From Notolepis coatsorum (lineage: Eukaryota > Chordata > Actinopteri > Aulopiformes > Paralepididae), in assembly GCA_963971535.1 (NCBI GenBank), contig OZ020599.1, positions 93,507,765 to 93,571,764 on the forward strand: a stretch of DNA of 64,000 nucleotides, written 5' to 3'. This document shows, piece by piece, positions 54,213 to 64,000 of this stretch. Below the pieces are notes generated by a model. It was not told where the DNA came from. It did no database searches and worked only from the letters and a program-made list of their open reading frames with translations. Positions within the stretch are counted from its first letter, which is position 1, and each line of letters starts with the position of its first letter. Position numbers and translations under genes: made by a program.

Positions 54213-54726
54213 AAAAATATTATTTTTTTAGTGCTAATGAAATAGAGTAACATAGGTCTGACCTTAAGTTGAACTTGAACTGGTGTACTCCAATTTTTCT
54301 GTAGTGGTTGCAATATCCAAAAAAAAATCTGTTGATCCAGGTAAACTGTGCACCGCTTAAAAAGACGCTCGCCTGACATATCGTCATGTAACTCGAGAAC
54401 CGAGGCACGGATTTGGTTGAGTGAGGTGGCGTTCGAATGACAACTAATATACCTTTCGAACTGTCATTTATATGTTTGGCGAAAAATGCAGACGCTAGAC
54501 GCTCACAAAGTGCCGTGACTTTCTGCGTTGCGCCCACGGGCACGTCGGCCCGAATACGGGCTGTTGCATGTTATTCTGCTTAGAGCCAGGACTCGACAGT
54601 GCGCGTTTCACGTCAACTCTAGCTGGAAGGGAGGGGCTGAGCCCGATACCCCCACCTTCAATTTTACAGCTCTTCAGCCCTGCGTCCTACAGCCTGTGAC
54701 AACTCCTCTTGCGAGTCGCGCTGTAG

Positions 54727-54740
54727 TAGTGGTAGACCAT

Positions 54741-54828
<88 letters not shown>

Positions 54829-54876
54829 TAAAGTAACAGGTGTATTGTCTATAACCCTTCAGTAGTGGTAGACCAT

Positions 54877-54968
<92 letters not shown>

Positions 54969-55007
54969 CGGGTGTATTGTCTATAATCCTTCAGTAGTGG
55001 TAGACCA

Positions 55008-55068
<61 letters not shown>

Positions 55069-55110
55069 CAGGTGTATTGTCTATAATCCTTCAGTAGTGG
55101 TAGACCATCA
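54727..55110. repeat. Higher-order (CA)n array
   Basis: Units consist of (CA)n followed by gtaacaggtgtattgtctat and cagtagtggtagaccatc. Four units are here, and more at 56284-56460 after the LINE. Confidence 0.93.
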
Positions 55111-55119
55111 CACACACAT

Positions 55120-56281
55120 ATCTAGCCTGATATCACCTGGGTGAGAAGTTAGAGGCGATGCAGGTAGAGGCCCCCCTGGTGTCCTGGGTTGTTGACTATC
55201 TGACGGGCAGACCACAGTATGTGCGCCTACAAAGTCGTGTGTCAGACAGACTGGTCACCAACACCGGGGCCCTGCAGGGGACAGTCCTCTCTCCCTTCAG
55301 TCCTCTCTACCTTCAGAAATGTTCTGATGACTCTGCGATAGTGGAATGTATTAAGGACAGTGATGAGGAGGAATACCGGGCACTGGTGGTGGACTTCATC
55401 ACATGGTGCGAAAAGAACCACCTTCAGCTAAATGTGATTAAGACCAGGGAACTGGTTGTGGATCTGGGGAGGAGGAGGAGTGCATCTGTGACCCCCGTTT
55501 CCATCAGTTGAGTTGATGTGGACATGGTTGAGGATTACAAATACCTCCGTGTACACATCGGCAATAAACTGAACCGGTCAAAACGCGCAGAGGCACTCTA
55601 CAAGAAGGGCCAGAGCCGACTCTACTTCCTCAGAAGGCTGAGATCCTTCAACGAGTCGGTGGTGGCGGGCGCCATCTTGTACGCTGTGACCTGCTGGGGC
55701 AGCGGACTGAGAGCGGGGGATGAAAACAGGCTGGATAAGCTGGACAGGAAGGCCAGTAACGTGGTGGGGGTGGAGCTGGACTCTCTAGCTGTGGTGGCGG
55801 AGAGGAGGAGCCTTGCTAAGCTCCATGCCATCAGGGACAACCCCTCCCACCCACTATACACAGACTTGGCTGACAGAAGGAGCATATTCAGTGCTAGACT
55901 AAGACTCCCAAGATATAGCACTGAACGGCACAGGAAGTCCTTCATTCCGACAGCCATCAGACTTTATAATGCATCACTGTGCCTCACTGCATCACTGAGC
56001 ACAGGGTGACAGAACTATCTTCCTGGACTTTTACTTTTAAACCGACATTGTACAATTTTACACATTACTGTACACTGTATATTTATGTATATTTGTACTG
56101 TATATTTTATATTCAAATGTATATACATAACATAGGAAATGTATTTCCCGGACCGTATTCTTTTCTTAGGCTTATTTTTACTCTTATTCGTGACTTTTGT
56201 TTTTGTCTACCTAAATGTTTACTGTGAGCGATTTGTAGTGCCAAATCTCCCTCAAGATGAATAAAGTATTTATATTCTATT

Positions 56282-56283
<2 letters not shown>
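55120..56283 (+). pseudogene. Rex1/CR1-like LINE, RT C-terminal part
   Basis: Two frames (55158-55511 and 55518-56009) encode SWVVDYLTGRPQYVRLQSRV, GTVLSPF, then SDDSAIVECI, WCEKNHLQLN and DYKYLRVHIGNKL, with KGQSRLYFLRRLRSF. The catalytic box reads CSDD rather than Y/F-x-DD, and residues before it are missing. A stop separates the two frames. The 3' end is gatgaataaagtatttatat. It sits inside the (CA)n array, in the Myb intron. Confidence 0.85.
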
Positions 56284-56352
<69 letters not shown>

Positions 56353-56460
56353 TAACAGGTGTATTGTCTATACTCATTCAGTAGTGGTAGACCATCACAC
56401 ACAGTAACGGGTGTATTGTCTATACATATTCAGTAGTGGTAGACCATCACACACACAGTA
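56284..56460. repeat. Higher-order (CA)n array, continued
   Basis: The same unit as 54727-55110. It ends only about 25 bp before the acceptor of the Myb exon at 56486. Confidence 0.93.
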
Positions 56461-56485
56461 ACACTTGCTTTCTATCGCCTGCCAG

Positions 56486-56630
56486 GACGGACAACGCCAT
56501 AAAAAACCACTGGAACTCCACCATCAAGCGAAAAGCTGAGATTGGCTTTTATGATGAAATGGCCGGGGACCTTGTTCTGGACCCTCAGAAGCTGACCCAG
56601 CAGATAACCCAACAGCTGGAGCAGGCAGAG
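56486..56630 (+). CDS. mybl2: MYBL2-like exon, end of R3
   Basis: The acceptor is tatcgcctgccag, the donor gcagag|gtacgg. It completes the split Arg codon and encodes TDNAIKNHWNSTIKRKAE, the R3 recognition helix, followed by a Gln-rich segment (LTQQITQQLEQAE). STIKRK is the B-Myb form; A- and c-Myb have STMRRK. The 7.2-kb intron before it holds several MITEs, an L1 in a SINE, and a Rex1-like LINE. Confidence 0.92.
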
Positions 56631-56639
56631 GTACGGGAC

Positions 56640-57690
56640 TCCAATGCCGTCGACAGATCACTGAACAAAGATGCATTGAGAGATCTAACATTATTGTGTG
56701 CTGTGTTTTAAACAGAGATTATTTTGCTTTGTGTGTTGCATTTCTTACAATTGCAGAGATTCTCGATCCCTGTACCATATTCAAGCCTGGTACCTGCAGG
56801 GTGTTGTTCCCACGTCTAGAGTGTGCGGCTGGGTGTGAATAGTAGCCAGCTACATGCATTAAAGCGCTCCGTCTTGAGACGGATTTCCGTCAATTTGATT
56901 CTGAGTCGTGGCGGATTTTCCGTCAATTGGCTACCTGGTATAATATGATTTGTAGACTGGGAACAATGAGAGGTCTGTCCACCACATGGCGGGTAACAAA
57001 ATAGTCATGTAAAATAATTAAAACTCCTCTGGGTTTTGGTCTTACGACAGTCGCCTTTTTTGCAGCCCCAATCTCCTCGTGCGTCAATCTCTCCTTGTTT
57101 ACCGACGTCACATCCACCACCTGCTTATGTACCTGCTTGCACTGTAACGTTACGCACGCCTGCTATACCGATTAGCTAACGTTAGCTTAATAACGCTAAA
57201 TGGAAGGAGTAAGCCGGCCGCTAAAAACCCACTGCGGTTTTCTCAGATGAAAAGGATGAGCGGGACCACCTAACAAAAGAAAGTTTAGAGTGGAAGTTTC
57301 AAGATAGCGGTGTTTCAAGAGACTGGCTAGGCTACTGGGGGCTGTAGTGGTGAGTTGTTAACTTGTTCCATGTGTCGCAGCTATGTCGAAAAGAAAAACA
57401 GAAACAACACATTTGTCATTGTCGTGTTACTTCACAGTACAAATACGTGAGTCTTCTGCTGTGGTTGTGAGTATCCTTTATTAGCGTAACTCCGTAGCAA
57501 CATCACACAGGTGTATCTCTCTGGATCTGGTATATCCAGTAGCAGAAACACATTCACATCATTAGGCTATGTCAGAAAACACATGTGCACAAATCCTGCA
57601 TTAGGCCTACTTTAGCGGACAAAACCCAAACAAAACTTATTTCTCACACGTTGATCTACCTCTGATACTCATCGGAGCCCATATGAGCGT
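56640..57690. other. Interval with no recognisable gene
   Basis: Myb intron. Nothing beyond short low-complexity runs. Confidence 0.4.
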
Positions 57691-57699
57691 GGAAACTTG

Positions 57700-57912
57700 A
57701 ATGAATGAAAACTTTATTTAACAGATTGCAGAATGGGTACAATACAATACGGCTCAATACACACAATGGACCTGTCTCAAAACGCTGCCCTCTTTTCTTG
57801 ATCAAGAAAAGGGGCAGGGTTTGAGATAGGTCTATTGTTAAGGGGATGCAGACCAGAGAAAGACGTTTGTCTTGTTTACATCAGGGTCCCATATTATCAA
57901 TTCATATTATGA
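57700..57912 (-). mobile_element. LINE tail family A with tiny MITE
   Basis: The tail continues across 57769-57837, where a palindromic element of about 65 bp (gacctgtctcaaaacgctgc, then gatcaagaaaa and its complement) splits acacacaat from attgttaagg. Confidence 0.8.
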
Positions 57913-58080
57913 TGAATTAAAAATGGGGGACCCTGATGTAACAAGACGAAAGTCTTTCTCTGGTCTGCATCTAACAACAATTAGATCTGGTCTAACAATT
58001 GTGTGTATTGAGCTGTACTGTATTGTACCCGTATTGTACCCATTCTGCAATCTGTTAATAAAAATGTCAATCAATCAATC
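57905..58080 (+). mobile_element. LINE tail family A, opposite strand
   Basis: gatgaattaaaaatggggga to taataaaaatgtcaatcaat, directly after the minus-strand copy, so the two form an inverted pair. Confidence 0.75.
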
Positions 58081-58319
58081 CCCCATTTTCAATTCATAGT
58101 GACATTTATGACATACACAAGTTAACACAACATACATGACATCATGACATTTATGACATAGGGACATACATGACATAGAGATGCAAATATACAGTACTGT
58201 TACCCAGAGATCCTAACAGTAAATATATTCATATGATGAGGAGGAGACTGTACATTAGGAGGGTGTGGGTGGGTTGTAAAAAATATATACATACGGTGGG
58301 GAGGAGACTGTCCATTGGG

Positions 58320-58505
58320 GGGGGGGGGGGGTTGGACATTTACGGTGGCCAGTTTCGAATTGCAGCCTCCCGTAGGTGCTCTTTGAGAGCGGTTTTGAAT
58401 GTGGGTAGGGAATAGAATTCACATTTCTTTACGGCTGTGGGTAGGGCGTTCCACATTGTTGTGGCATAATTGCGAAACGTGTTTAGTCCCTTGTTTGTAT
58501 GATAA
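58320..58505 (-). pseudogene. LINE ORF2 C-terminal fragment
   Basis: Same family as 33795-34205 and 35100-35250 (gccagtttcgaattgcagcc, then gggcgttccacattgttgtg). Confidence 0.7.
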
Positions 58506-58859
58506 CAAGCCTTTTAGTTCATGGTGCAAAAAACTAAAAGCCAGGTGTGTGTTTTTGCAACGTATGCCACAGGAAATTACAGTGTGGCAGTAATGGGAAA
58601 AGGGTGCCAGCTCGCCATCAATCAGAAGCTAGCCACAAGACTTGCATTCACGCTCTCCAGCACACAGCCTCCCTGCCTGGCATGACAACCACAACAGTAG
58701 GGTCTATAGTCACAGTCAGTACAGTAGGCTCTACAAGTAGGCTCCCTTAAAACGCTAACGCTATTATAAAAAAAAATACAGTGGAGGTTAAAATAAGAAT
58801 ATGACTTGGCCTGAAAAAAAGTTCAGTCAGGAGATCTTTTTTTTGCTTTAATCCTGAGC

Positions 58860-59220
58860 TGGCAACATCAGAGGGCTCTGTGCGGCGCTTTAATCAACCT
58901 CAGAGGGCTCTGTGCGGCGCTTTAATCAATGGGAGGACGAGCACAACCTCAGAGGGCTCTGTGCGGCGCTTTAATCAATGGGAGGACGAGCACAACCTCA
59001 GAGGGCTCTGTGCGGCGCTTTGATCAATGGGAGGACGAGCACAACCTCAGAGGGCTCTGTGGCGCTTTGATCAATGGGAGGACGAGCACAACCTCAGAGG
59101 GCTCTGTGCGGCGCTTTAATCAACCTCAGAGGGCTCTGTGCGGCACTTTAATCAATGGGAGGACGAGCACAACCTCAGAGGGCTCTGTGCGGCACTTTAA
59201 TCAATGGGAGGACGAGCACA
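58860..59220. repeat. 49-bp minisatellite
   Basis: About eight units with acctcagagggctctgtgcg, then gcgctttaatcaatgggagg and acgagcaca; two units are shortened. Confidence 0.93.
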
Positions 59221-59250
59221 TTTGCGAGCGATTAAACTATCTTAAATTGT

Positions 59251-59690
59251 GGGCGGCTAAGTGGCGCAGTGGGCAAGGCGCTCGCCACAAACGCAGGAGA
59301 TGCTGGGTTCGAGCCCAGCTCTCGGCGTTGCTTCCGGCTTGGCTGGTCGTTCATACTAATACAATTGGCAGTGTTAGGGGGTGGGAAAGCCGATGGGTGG
59401 GGATCGGACGTTGTGGACAGCGACTCCTACAGGTCGGTTGGTGCACCTGTACAGCAGAATCAGGAAGTATCGGGGGCAGCGTGAGCCTCCCACTCCCTAC
59501 TCCTCGCCGCTGAGAGATCGCGCTGTGCAGGTGAAAAGATGCGACGGCTGTCTCCTCGTGTACCGGAGGGGACACGTGATGCAAGGCTTGGTCCTCACTG
59601 CAGCCGACCAGTGGGAGACAGGGGAGGGTAGAATTGGACAATACGAAATTGGGATGGGAGAAAAATAGAAAATGGGGAGAAAAAGTAGAC
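59251..59690 (+). mobile_element. tRNA-derived SINE, full length (440 bp)
   Basis: A-box-like taagtggcgcagtgggcaag and B box gggttcgagccc, central block gttgtggacagcgactccta, end gaccagtgggagacagggga and A-rich tail. It is the reference copy for the split SINE at 51434 and the old copy at 6565. Confidence 0.92.
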
Positions 59691-59698
59691 TTGCTTGC

Positions 59699-60472
59699 AG
59701 TCAACATGCATGAAACGGATACTTTTTTCATCACTACATTTCCGTTTTATACCGTTTTGAATACAAGTATAGTTTTGGAGATTTCTAGAAAGAAAAAAAG
59801 ATTCCGCAGTAATAGCCATTTACTGGAATACACAAAACACGTTGTCATTTTCCGGCTGATTTATGAATAGTTTTCAAATAAACGCTAGATTATCGAGAGT
59901 ATTTGTGTTCTTATGCACGATACAAAAGTGGGCTGAAAAATCATTTATTCGTGCCGCGCCTAACGCCACACACACACACGTTGTGAACGCTGTGGAAAAA
60001 AACTCTGATTAACCCAAAACTGGTAACATACAGTCCTTACCTCAGATCAGATGTTCTGCAAAAAGATGAATCCAATTCCTGATCGCCATTCCAAATATCG
60101 ATCGCGTTTATTGATCCAACGTTATACTCCGAAACACATAATCCACGCTGCTTCCAGTCCCCTCAATGAATGCAATAGTATCAGGTTGCATGCCCCAGAA
60201 GTAAAATGTGGACCGGAGTTATTTTTTCTGATGCAAGTCCCATCGACTCCAATCCAATGATGTGCATTACCATCCGGGAGACGATAGGGGGCGGTATTTG
60301 CCCTTTTCGAACTCGGAGCCATTCCCATTGATAACGTCAGGCTGGATGGATGAAAAATTTATGGATATCGCTAATAAAAGAAATAACGATTAAATAACGA
60401 GAACTCGTTATTTGCACACAACGCATGGCGAGTTAGGACGAGAAATCTCGTTGTTGGCAACCAAAGTGTTAA
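59699..60472 (-). mobile_element. TTAA MITE family T, truncated, inverted
   Basis: The right end ggcaaccaaagtgttaa is intact. The left end is missing where it meets the SINE. The interior is the complement of 60479-61405. Confidence 0.85.
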
Positions 60473-60478
60473 GCACAT

Positions 60479-61405
60479 TTAACACTTTCAATGCCCAAAA
60501 CGTGATGAGACGTTTTATCAGCCCAATGCCTGAATGCCCACCACGACAATTATAATTTTATTTTTTTATTAGCGATCTGAATTCATATTTCATCAACCGA
60601 GTCTCCCGTTGGTATGCAGCCCCTGTAGGAGCTCAGATGTGAAAAAACCGCCCCCTATCGTCTCCCAGATGGCAATGCACCCTTTTGGAATGGACTCAAT
60701 GAAAATGGATGAGAAAAGAAAAATCCAGAATTTACATTTGACTTCTCAGGCATGTAACCCGAGCCGTCGGATTCATTGTGGACCATCAGAACAGCGTGGA
60801 ATATATATGTACAGTATGTAGCGTTGGATCAATAAAAGCAATCGATTTTTGGAATGGCGATCAGGAATTGGAATGATCTTTTTGGAGAACATCTGATCTG
60901 AGGTAAGGAATCTATTTTACAAGTCTTGGGATAATCAGAGTTGTATTCGCTGAGATCTCAGCGTTCGCCCTATGTGTGTGTGTGTGGACGATCGCTTTGA
61001 GGAAATCAGAGAATCGATTTTTCAGATCGCCTATATAGCGTGCATACGTACACATATACTATCGATAATCTAGCGTTTATTTGAAAACGATTCATAAATA
61101 GGCCGAAAAATGACCGTTTTTGTGTATTCTAGAATATTCCGGTAAAGGGCGATTATCATGGAATATTTATATTTTCCTTGAAAACGAGGGCTTTTCAAAA
61201 TGCTATAAAACGAAAATGAACCGATAAAAAAACAATCTGCTTCGACAATGTTGACTGGAAAACGAGTCATTGATAAGCGATGGGCAGATTAGACACATAG
61301 CCATAATTTAAAACATAGATTAGGCGTTATTAACGCTAACATTGAAGTGGATGGTGGGCATTCAAGCGGTAAATCAAGATTAAGCTTGGGCTCTGAAAGT
61401 GTTAA
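60479..61405 (+). mobile_element. TTAA MITE family T, 927 bp
   Basis: TTAA at both ends, start cactttcaatgccc, end gggctctgaaagtg. It lies six bases from the previous copy, head to head. Confidence 0.88.
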
Positions 61406-62250
61406 AGGGGAATGTCGCCCAATTTAAGAATCTGAATCATCAACTCCACGGAAGAAGGGCACTTGTTTCCCGTCCGTCCATCATTCCATATTGACGGACG
61501 CAATGCTCCTTACATCGAAGGGGCAGGTCAGAAGGCGCAACTAGGTGGAGAAGAAGGTGGTTGTTTCAGTGAACAGCCGTCCCTGTCGTTGCATCCTGTG
61601 TCATGGGGGTCTACTATAAAACATCTTCCAAGAAAAGCTTGATGATGGAAAATCGACACGCTGAGAGATTTTATATTGTTGTTCCGATGTTTGCTGCGGT
61701 GGAATGCTTTAGTTCGTTACGCTTTTTAAAGTCTCCATGAAACGGCTTAGTGGAATGCTATTTTATTCCACATTATGTAAAAACAGGAAGCTAGGGAGGG
61801 ACTTGTCGTGGATATTGATTGACATTTATAGTAGCCAATAGTGCTGAATGTGCATTACGGTCGACCCATTAGCTAGCAACATAGCTAATAATCTTAGCAA
61901 CATAGGTTAGCAACATTATGCAACATTAGTAATGTTAGCTAGCAAGCTGACATTGAACATTTGTTCAATTTAGTTAAAGAGGCAGAGTGCTGTAAATGTC
62001 ATTCTAGAAAGCATTTCATTGGATGCAAAATTAGTATACGCCCCTGTGTGCTGGATGACTCATCAACAATTATTTTTTATTTTCCCGGAAATGACAAACA
62101 TCAATTTTGATTTCATGGGGCCTTTAAATCTTAATACATTGTTGGCAAAACCTTTGCTTGTTCCTCGGTCTTAGGCAGCATATTTACTTAATTTGTATTT
62201 GCAGGAGTGTGTATCAGAGGAATATTTACCCAGTCTTGTTTTTATTATAG
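61406..62250. other. Interval with no recognisable gene
   Basis: Myb intron. Short repeats of ttagcaacat/gctagcaa near 61870-61950 only. Confidence 0.4.
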
Positions 62251-62328
62251 ATGGACTTCAAATGTGATGTTGTTCTCGACACTGAGCCAGAACCGACTGC
62301 GGTGGTAATGACACCACCCATGGTCTAC
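62251..62328 (+). CDS. mybl2: MYBL2-like, probable next exon
   Basis: 78 bp between tttttattatag and tac|gtaaga, phase 0 at both ends and compatible with the previous exon. It encodes MDFKCDVVLDTEPEPTAVVM, then TPPMVY. The region after R3 is poorly conserved, so the call rests on splice sites, phase, an open frame and position. Confidence 0.65.
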
Positions 62329-62402
62329 GTAAGAACACTTTTTATCCACCTCATATTTATCCCAATTCTTATTAAAAAAATAAGATATGTATATATATAT
62401 TA

Positions 62403-63017
62403 GTGGTGGGACTCGATTACAAATTTTAATCTAATTAATTCGAGACATTATAGTTAATTAATCTAAATTAATCACATTTTAATCGCATATCAATATTTGA
62501 TGTGAAAAGCAAACATTTTCAATTCAAATGAATTTTGGTATACGAGTTAATCAATGAATATACATACGTTTAAGCAGCAAAATCCTGTATTAGCTACTAC
62601 ACAGACCAACAGATCAATGCCATTTTTAACAAAGTGCAGCAATTTTAGGAATTATATATATATATATAGCGCAAAGGACCTTTTGTAAACTCAAGCACTT
62701 CCGAGGTAAAAGTAAAACGCAGTACTTTCAAGTACATTCCAGAATAGTTGACCATTGAAAAAAATAAACTCTTGATCTCAATTTCTCTTATTTTATTTTA
62801 TTTTTATGAACAAACCAGACTTAAGAAAAAAAGTCATTTGCGATTTATTATACTTTATACTTATAGCACATGCATGAGTCTGGTCTCCTTTGAAAGGTAA
62901 CATTCTTACACAATAAAGAATAATCATCACACGATTAAATGCTTACATTTTCTTTTACTTTTAATTCTTTCTGTAGTTAATTAATCGAAATTAATGCGAT
63001 AAAGTCCCAGCCCTAAT
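62403..63017. mobile_element. hAT-like MITE
   Basis: Ends agtggtgggactcgatta and gataaagtcccagccct, with subterminal ttaattaatct. The flanks are AT dinucleotides, so no duplication can be assigned. Confidence 0.6.
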
Positions 63018-63083
63018 ATATATATCATATTTACTAGTTGTTTGGTGTTAGTCCTTTAAATTCTAGCATAGCTAGAAGGCCTG

Positions 63084-63165
63084 GACTAGGGCTGCAACTA
63101 ACAATTATTTTGGTAGTCGACTAATCTGTCGATTATTTTTTCGATTAGTCGACTAATCTAACGAT
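63084..63165. mobile_element. hAT MITE end, partial
   Basis: tagggctgcaactaacaatt, then gtcgactaatctgtcgatta. Only one end is present. Confidence 0.6.
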
Positions 63166-63269
63166 TATTTCTGTCACACCCTCCATCTCTGCTTCCTGTG
63201 GGCACGGCTCCTTTTCCGGGCTCTTAGCCGACTTCTTAGCTTAACATAACAGACCGACAGTACCTTTTT

Positions 63270-63370
63270 AGGGATGCCCCGATCACGTTTTTTGCCACCG
63301 ATACCGACCACCGATCGCCTTGAGCCATATCGGCCGATACCGATCCGATATTGATCGTTTTTGGTTTTAT
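63270..63370 (+). mobile_element. hAT MITE end, partial
   Basis: tagggatgccccgatcacgt with ccgataccgatccgatat. The opposite end is not found. Confidence 0.55.
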
Positions 63371-63639
63371 AGAAAAAAAGAAATGTTAATAAAATATATA
63401 TATTATATAATCATACTTGTAGTTGTATTATCTGCGAGACATCGCCACCATGCAACAAGTCAAAATGCTCGCTATCTGCAAACAACTCCACTGTCTGTGT
63501 GTATACTCGAGTAGCCTCCAGCTCCAGCCAGGATTCTCCGGCGCTGCAGCTGGACCCTATACTCTCAAATCATATTCAGCATGCCCTCATGCGATGGAAG
63601 CCAGGGGCTCGAATACGCATCGAATCAATGTTATAAGAC

Positions 63640-63925
63640 ATTGATATCAGGAGCTATCTGTAGCTACTGCTAGCCAGCTAGATAACGTTAAGGAAACGCC
63701 TCAGTGAACTATTTAGTTTACTGGGATATTTCGTAATGAGCTAACGTGAGCTAACGGAGGTATCATACACTACTAGACTATTGCTGGAGCATATGTTGAT
63801 ATCAAGAGCTATCAGTAGCTAGCCGGCTAGATAGCGTTTGACAATGCCTCATGTATTAAACTAAAAGTGAATAGTTGACTGGGTCATTTTGTAACGGTAG
63901 CTAACGTTAGTTCACGGAGGTCCCA
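63640..63925. repeat. Tandem duplication of about 155 bp
   Basis: Two diverged copies with ttgatatcaggagctatctg, then agctagataacg and gagctaacggaggt (about 63640-63795 and 63796-63925). Confidence 0.8.
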
Positions 63926-63959
63926 CTAGACTAGACTAGACCCGTGTTTACACGGGTGC

Positions 63960-64000
63960 GGGAGGAGCAGGAGGAGGAGGAGGCGGAGCAGTACGCTGCA
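63960..64000 (+). CDS. Possible further exon, cut by window end
   Basis: One frame reads REEQEEEEAEQYAA, similar to the acidic stretch that follows in B-Myb. No convincing acceptor is seen and the sequence ends here, so this is a weak suggestion. Confidence 0.25.

Noticed and set aside
55979-56227. 82-codon ORF
   Set aside because: It lies in the 3' UTR of the Rex1-like LINE.
63320-63644. ORFs of 64-73 codons near the right end as Myb exons
   Set aside because: They start in a hAT MITE end, lack suitable splice sites and do not resemble Myb sequence.

Overview
This is vertebrate nuclear DNA, most likely from a ray-finned fish. It has short exons with GT-AG boundaries separated by kilobases of repeats, and its mobile elements (BEL/Pao LTR element, Rex1/CR1-like, L2-like and L1-like LINEs, V-SINE-like and tRNA-derived SINEs, hAT, piggyBac/Kolobok-type TTAA elements) are typical of teleosts. 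I see no prokaryotic features. One 200-base assembly gap lies at 32299-32498.

Host genes. (1) The last two coding exons of an SGK kinase gene, best matching SGK2, lie on + at 424-513 and 4510-4665, with the stop codon and hydrophobic motif. (2) A B-Myb (MYBL2)-type gene starts at 42847 on + and runs off the right edge. Six exons are visible: 42847-42948, 46818-46889, 48736-48828, 49098-49318, 56486-56630 and 62251-62328. They encode the acidic N-terminus, Myb repeats R1-R3 and the start of the region that follows. SGK2 beside MYBL2 matches the human chromosome 20q13 order, although no IFT52 exon is visible between them here. (3) A lone terminal exon on - (32121-32264) resembles the C-terminus of SSUH2 and ends in a CaaX-like box. 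The rest of that gene is not visible and may lie in the assembly gap.

Everything else is mobile or repetitive DNA, often nested. 0.6-5.5 kb: 44-bp and 30-bp minisatellites around the SGK exons. 6.5-9.7 kb: an old SINE, a 1.5-kb palindromic TTAA element with THAP-domain remnants in both arms (Kolobok-like), and a TTAA MITE. 12.4-15.7 kb: another THAP remnant, an L2-like LINE, a 29-bp minisatellite and a long ATT/TAA microsatellite. 16.2-30.2 kb: a foldback-type structure whose inverted arms consist of two satellites. It has been split by a nearly intact 9.66-kb BEL/Pao element on - and by a solo BEL-type LTR, each flanked by 5-bp target duplications. 30.4-36.8 kb: an inverted repeat and many copies of one LINE family's 3' end. 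38.2-42.6 kb: a hAT-type element with transposase remnants and a hAT MITE inside it, a TTAA MITE inside a SINE, and further MITEs. 43-64 kb: the Myb introns, loaded with L1 and Rex1-like fragments, hAT and TTAA MITEs, and SINEs.

The strongest candidate for something undescribed is the satellite-armed foldback structure at 16.2-30.2 kb. Next are the palindromic THAP-bearing element at 7.4-8.9 kb and the chains of nested insertions whose target duplications can be read directly, which fix the order of events.
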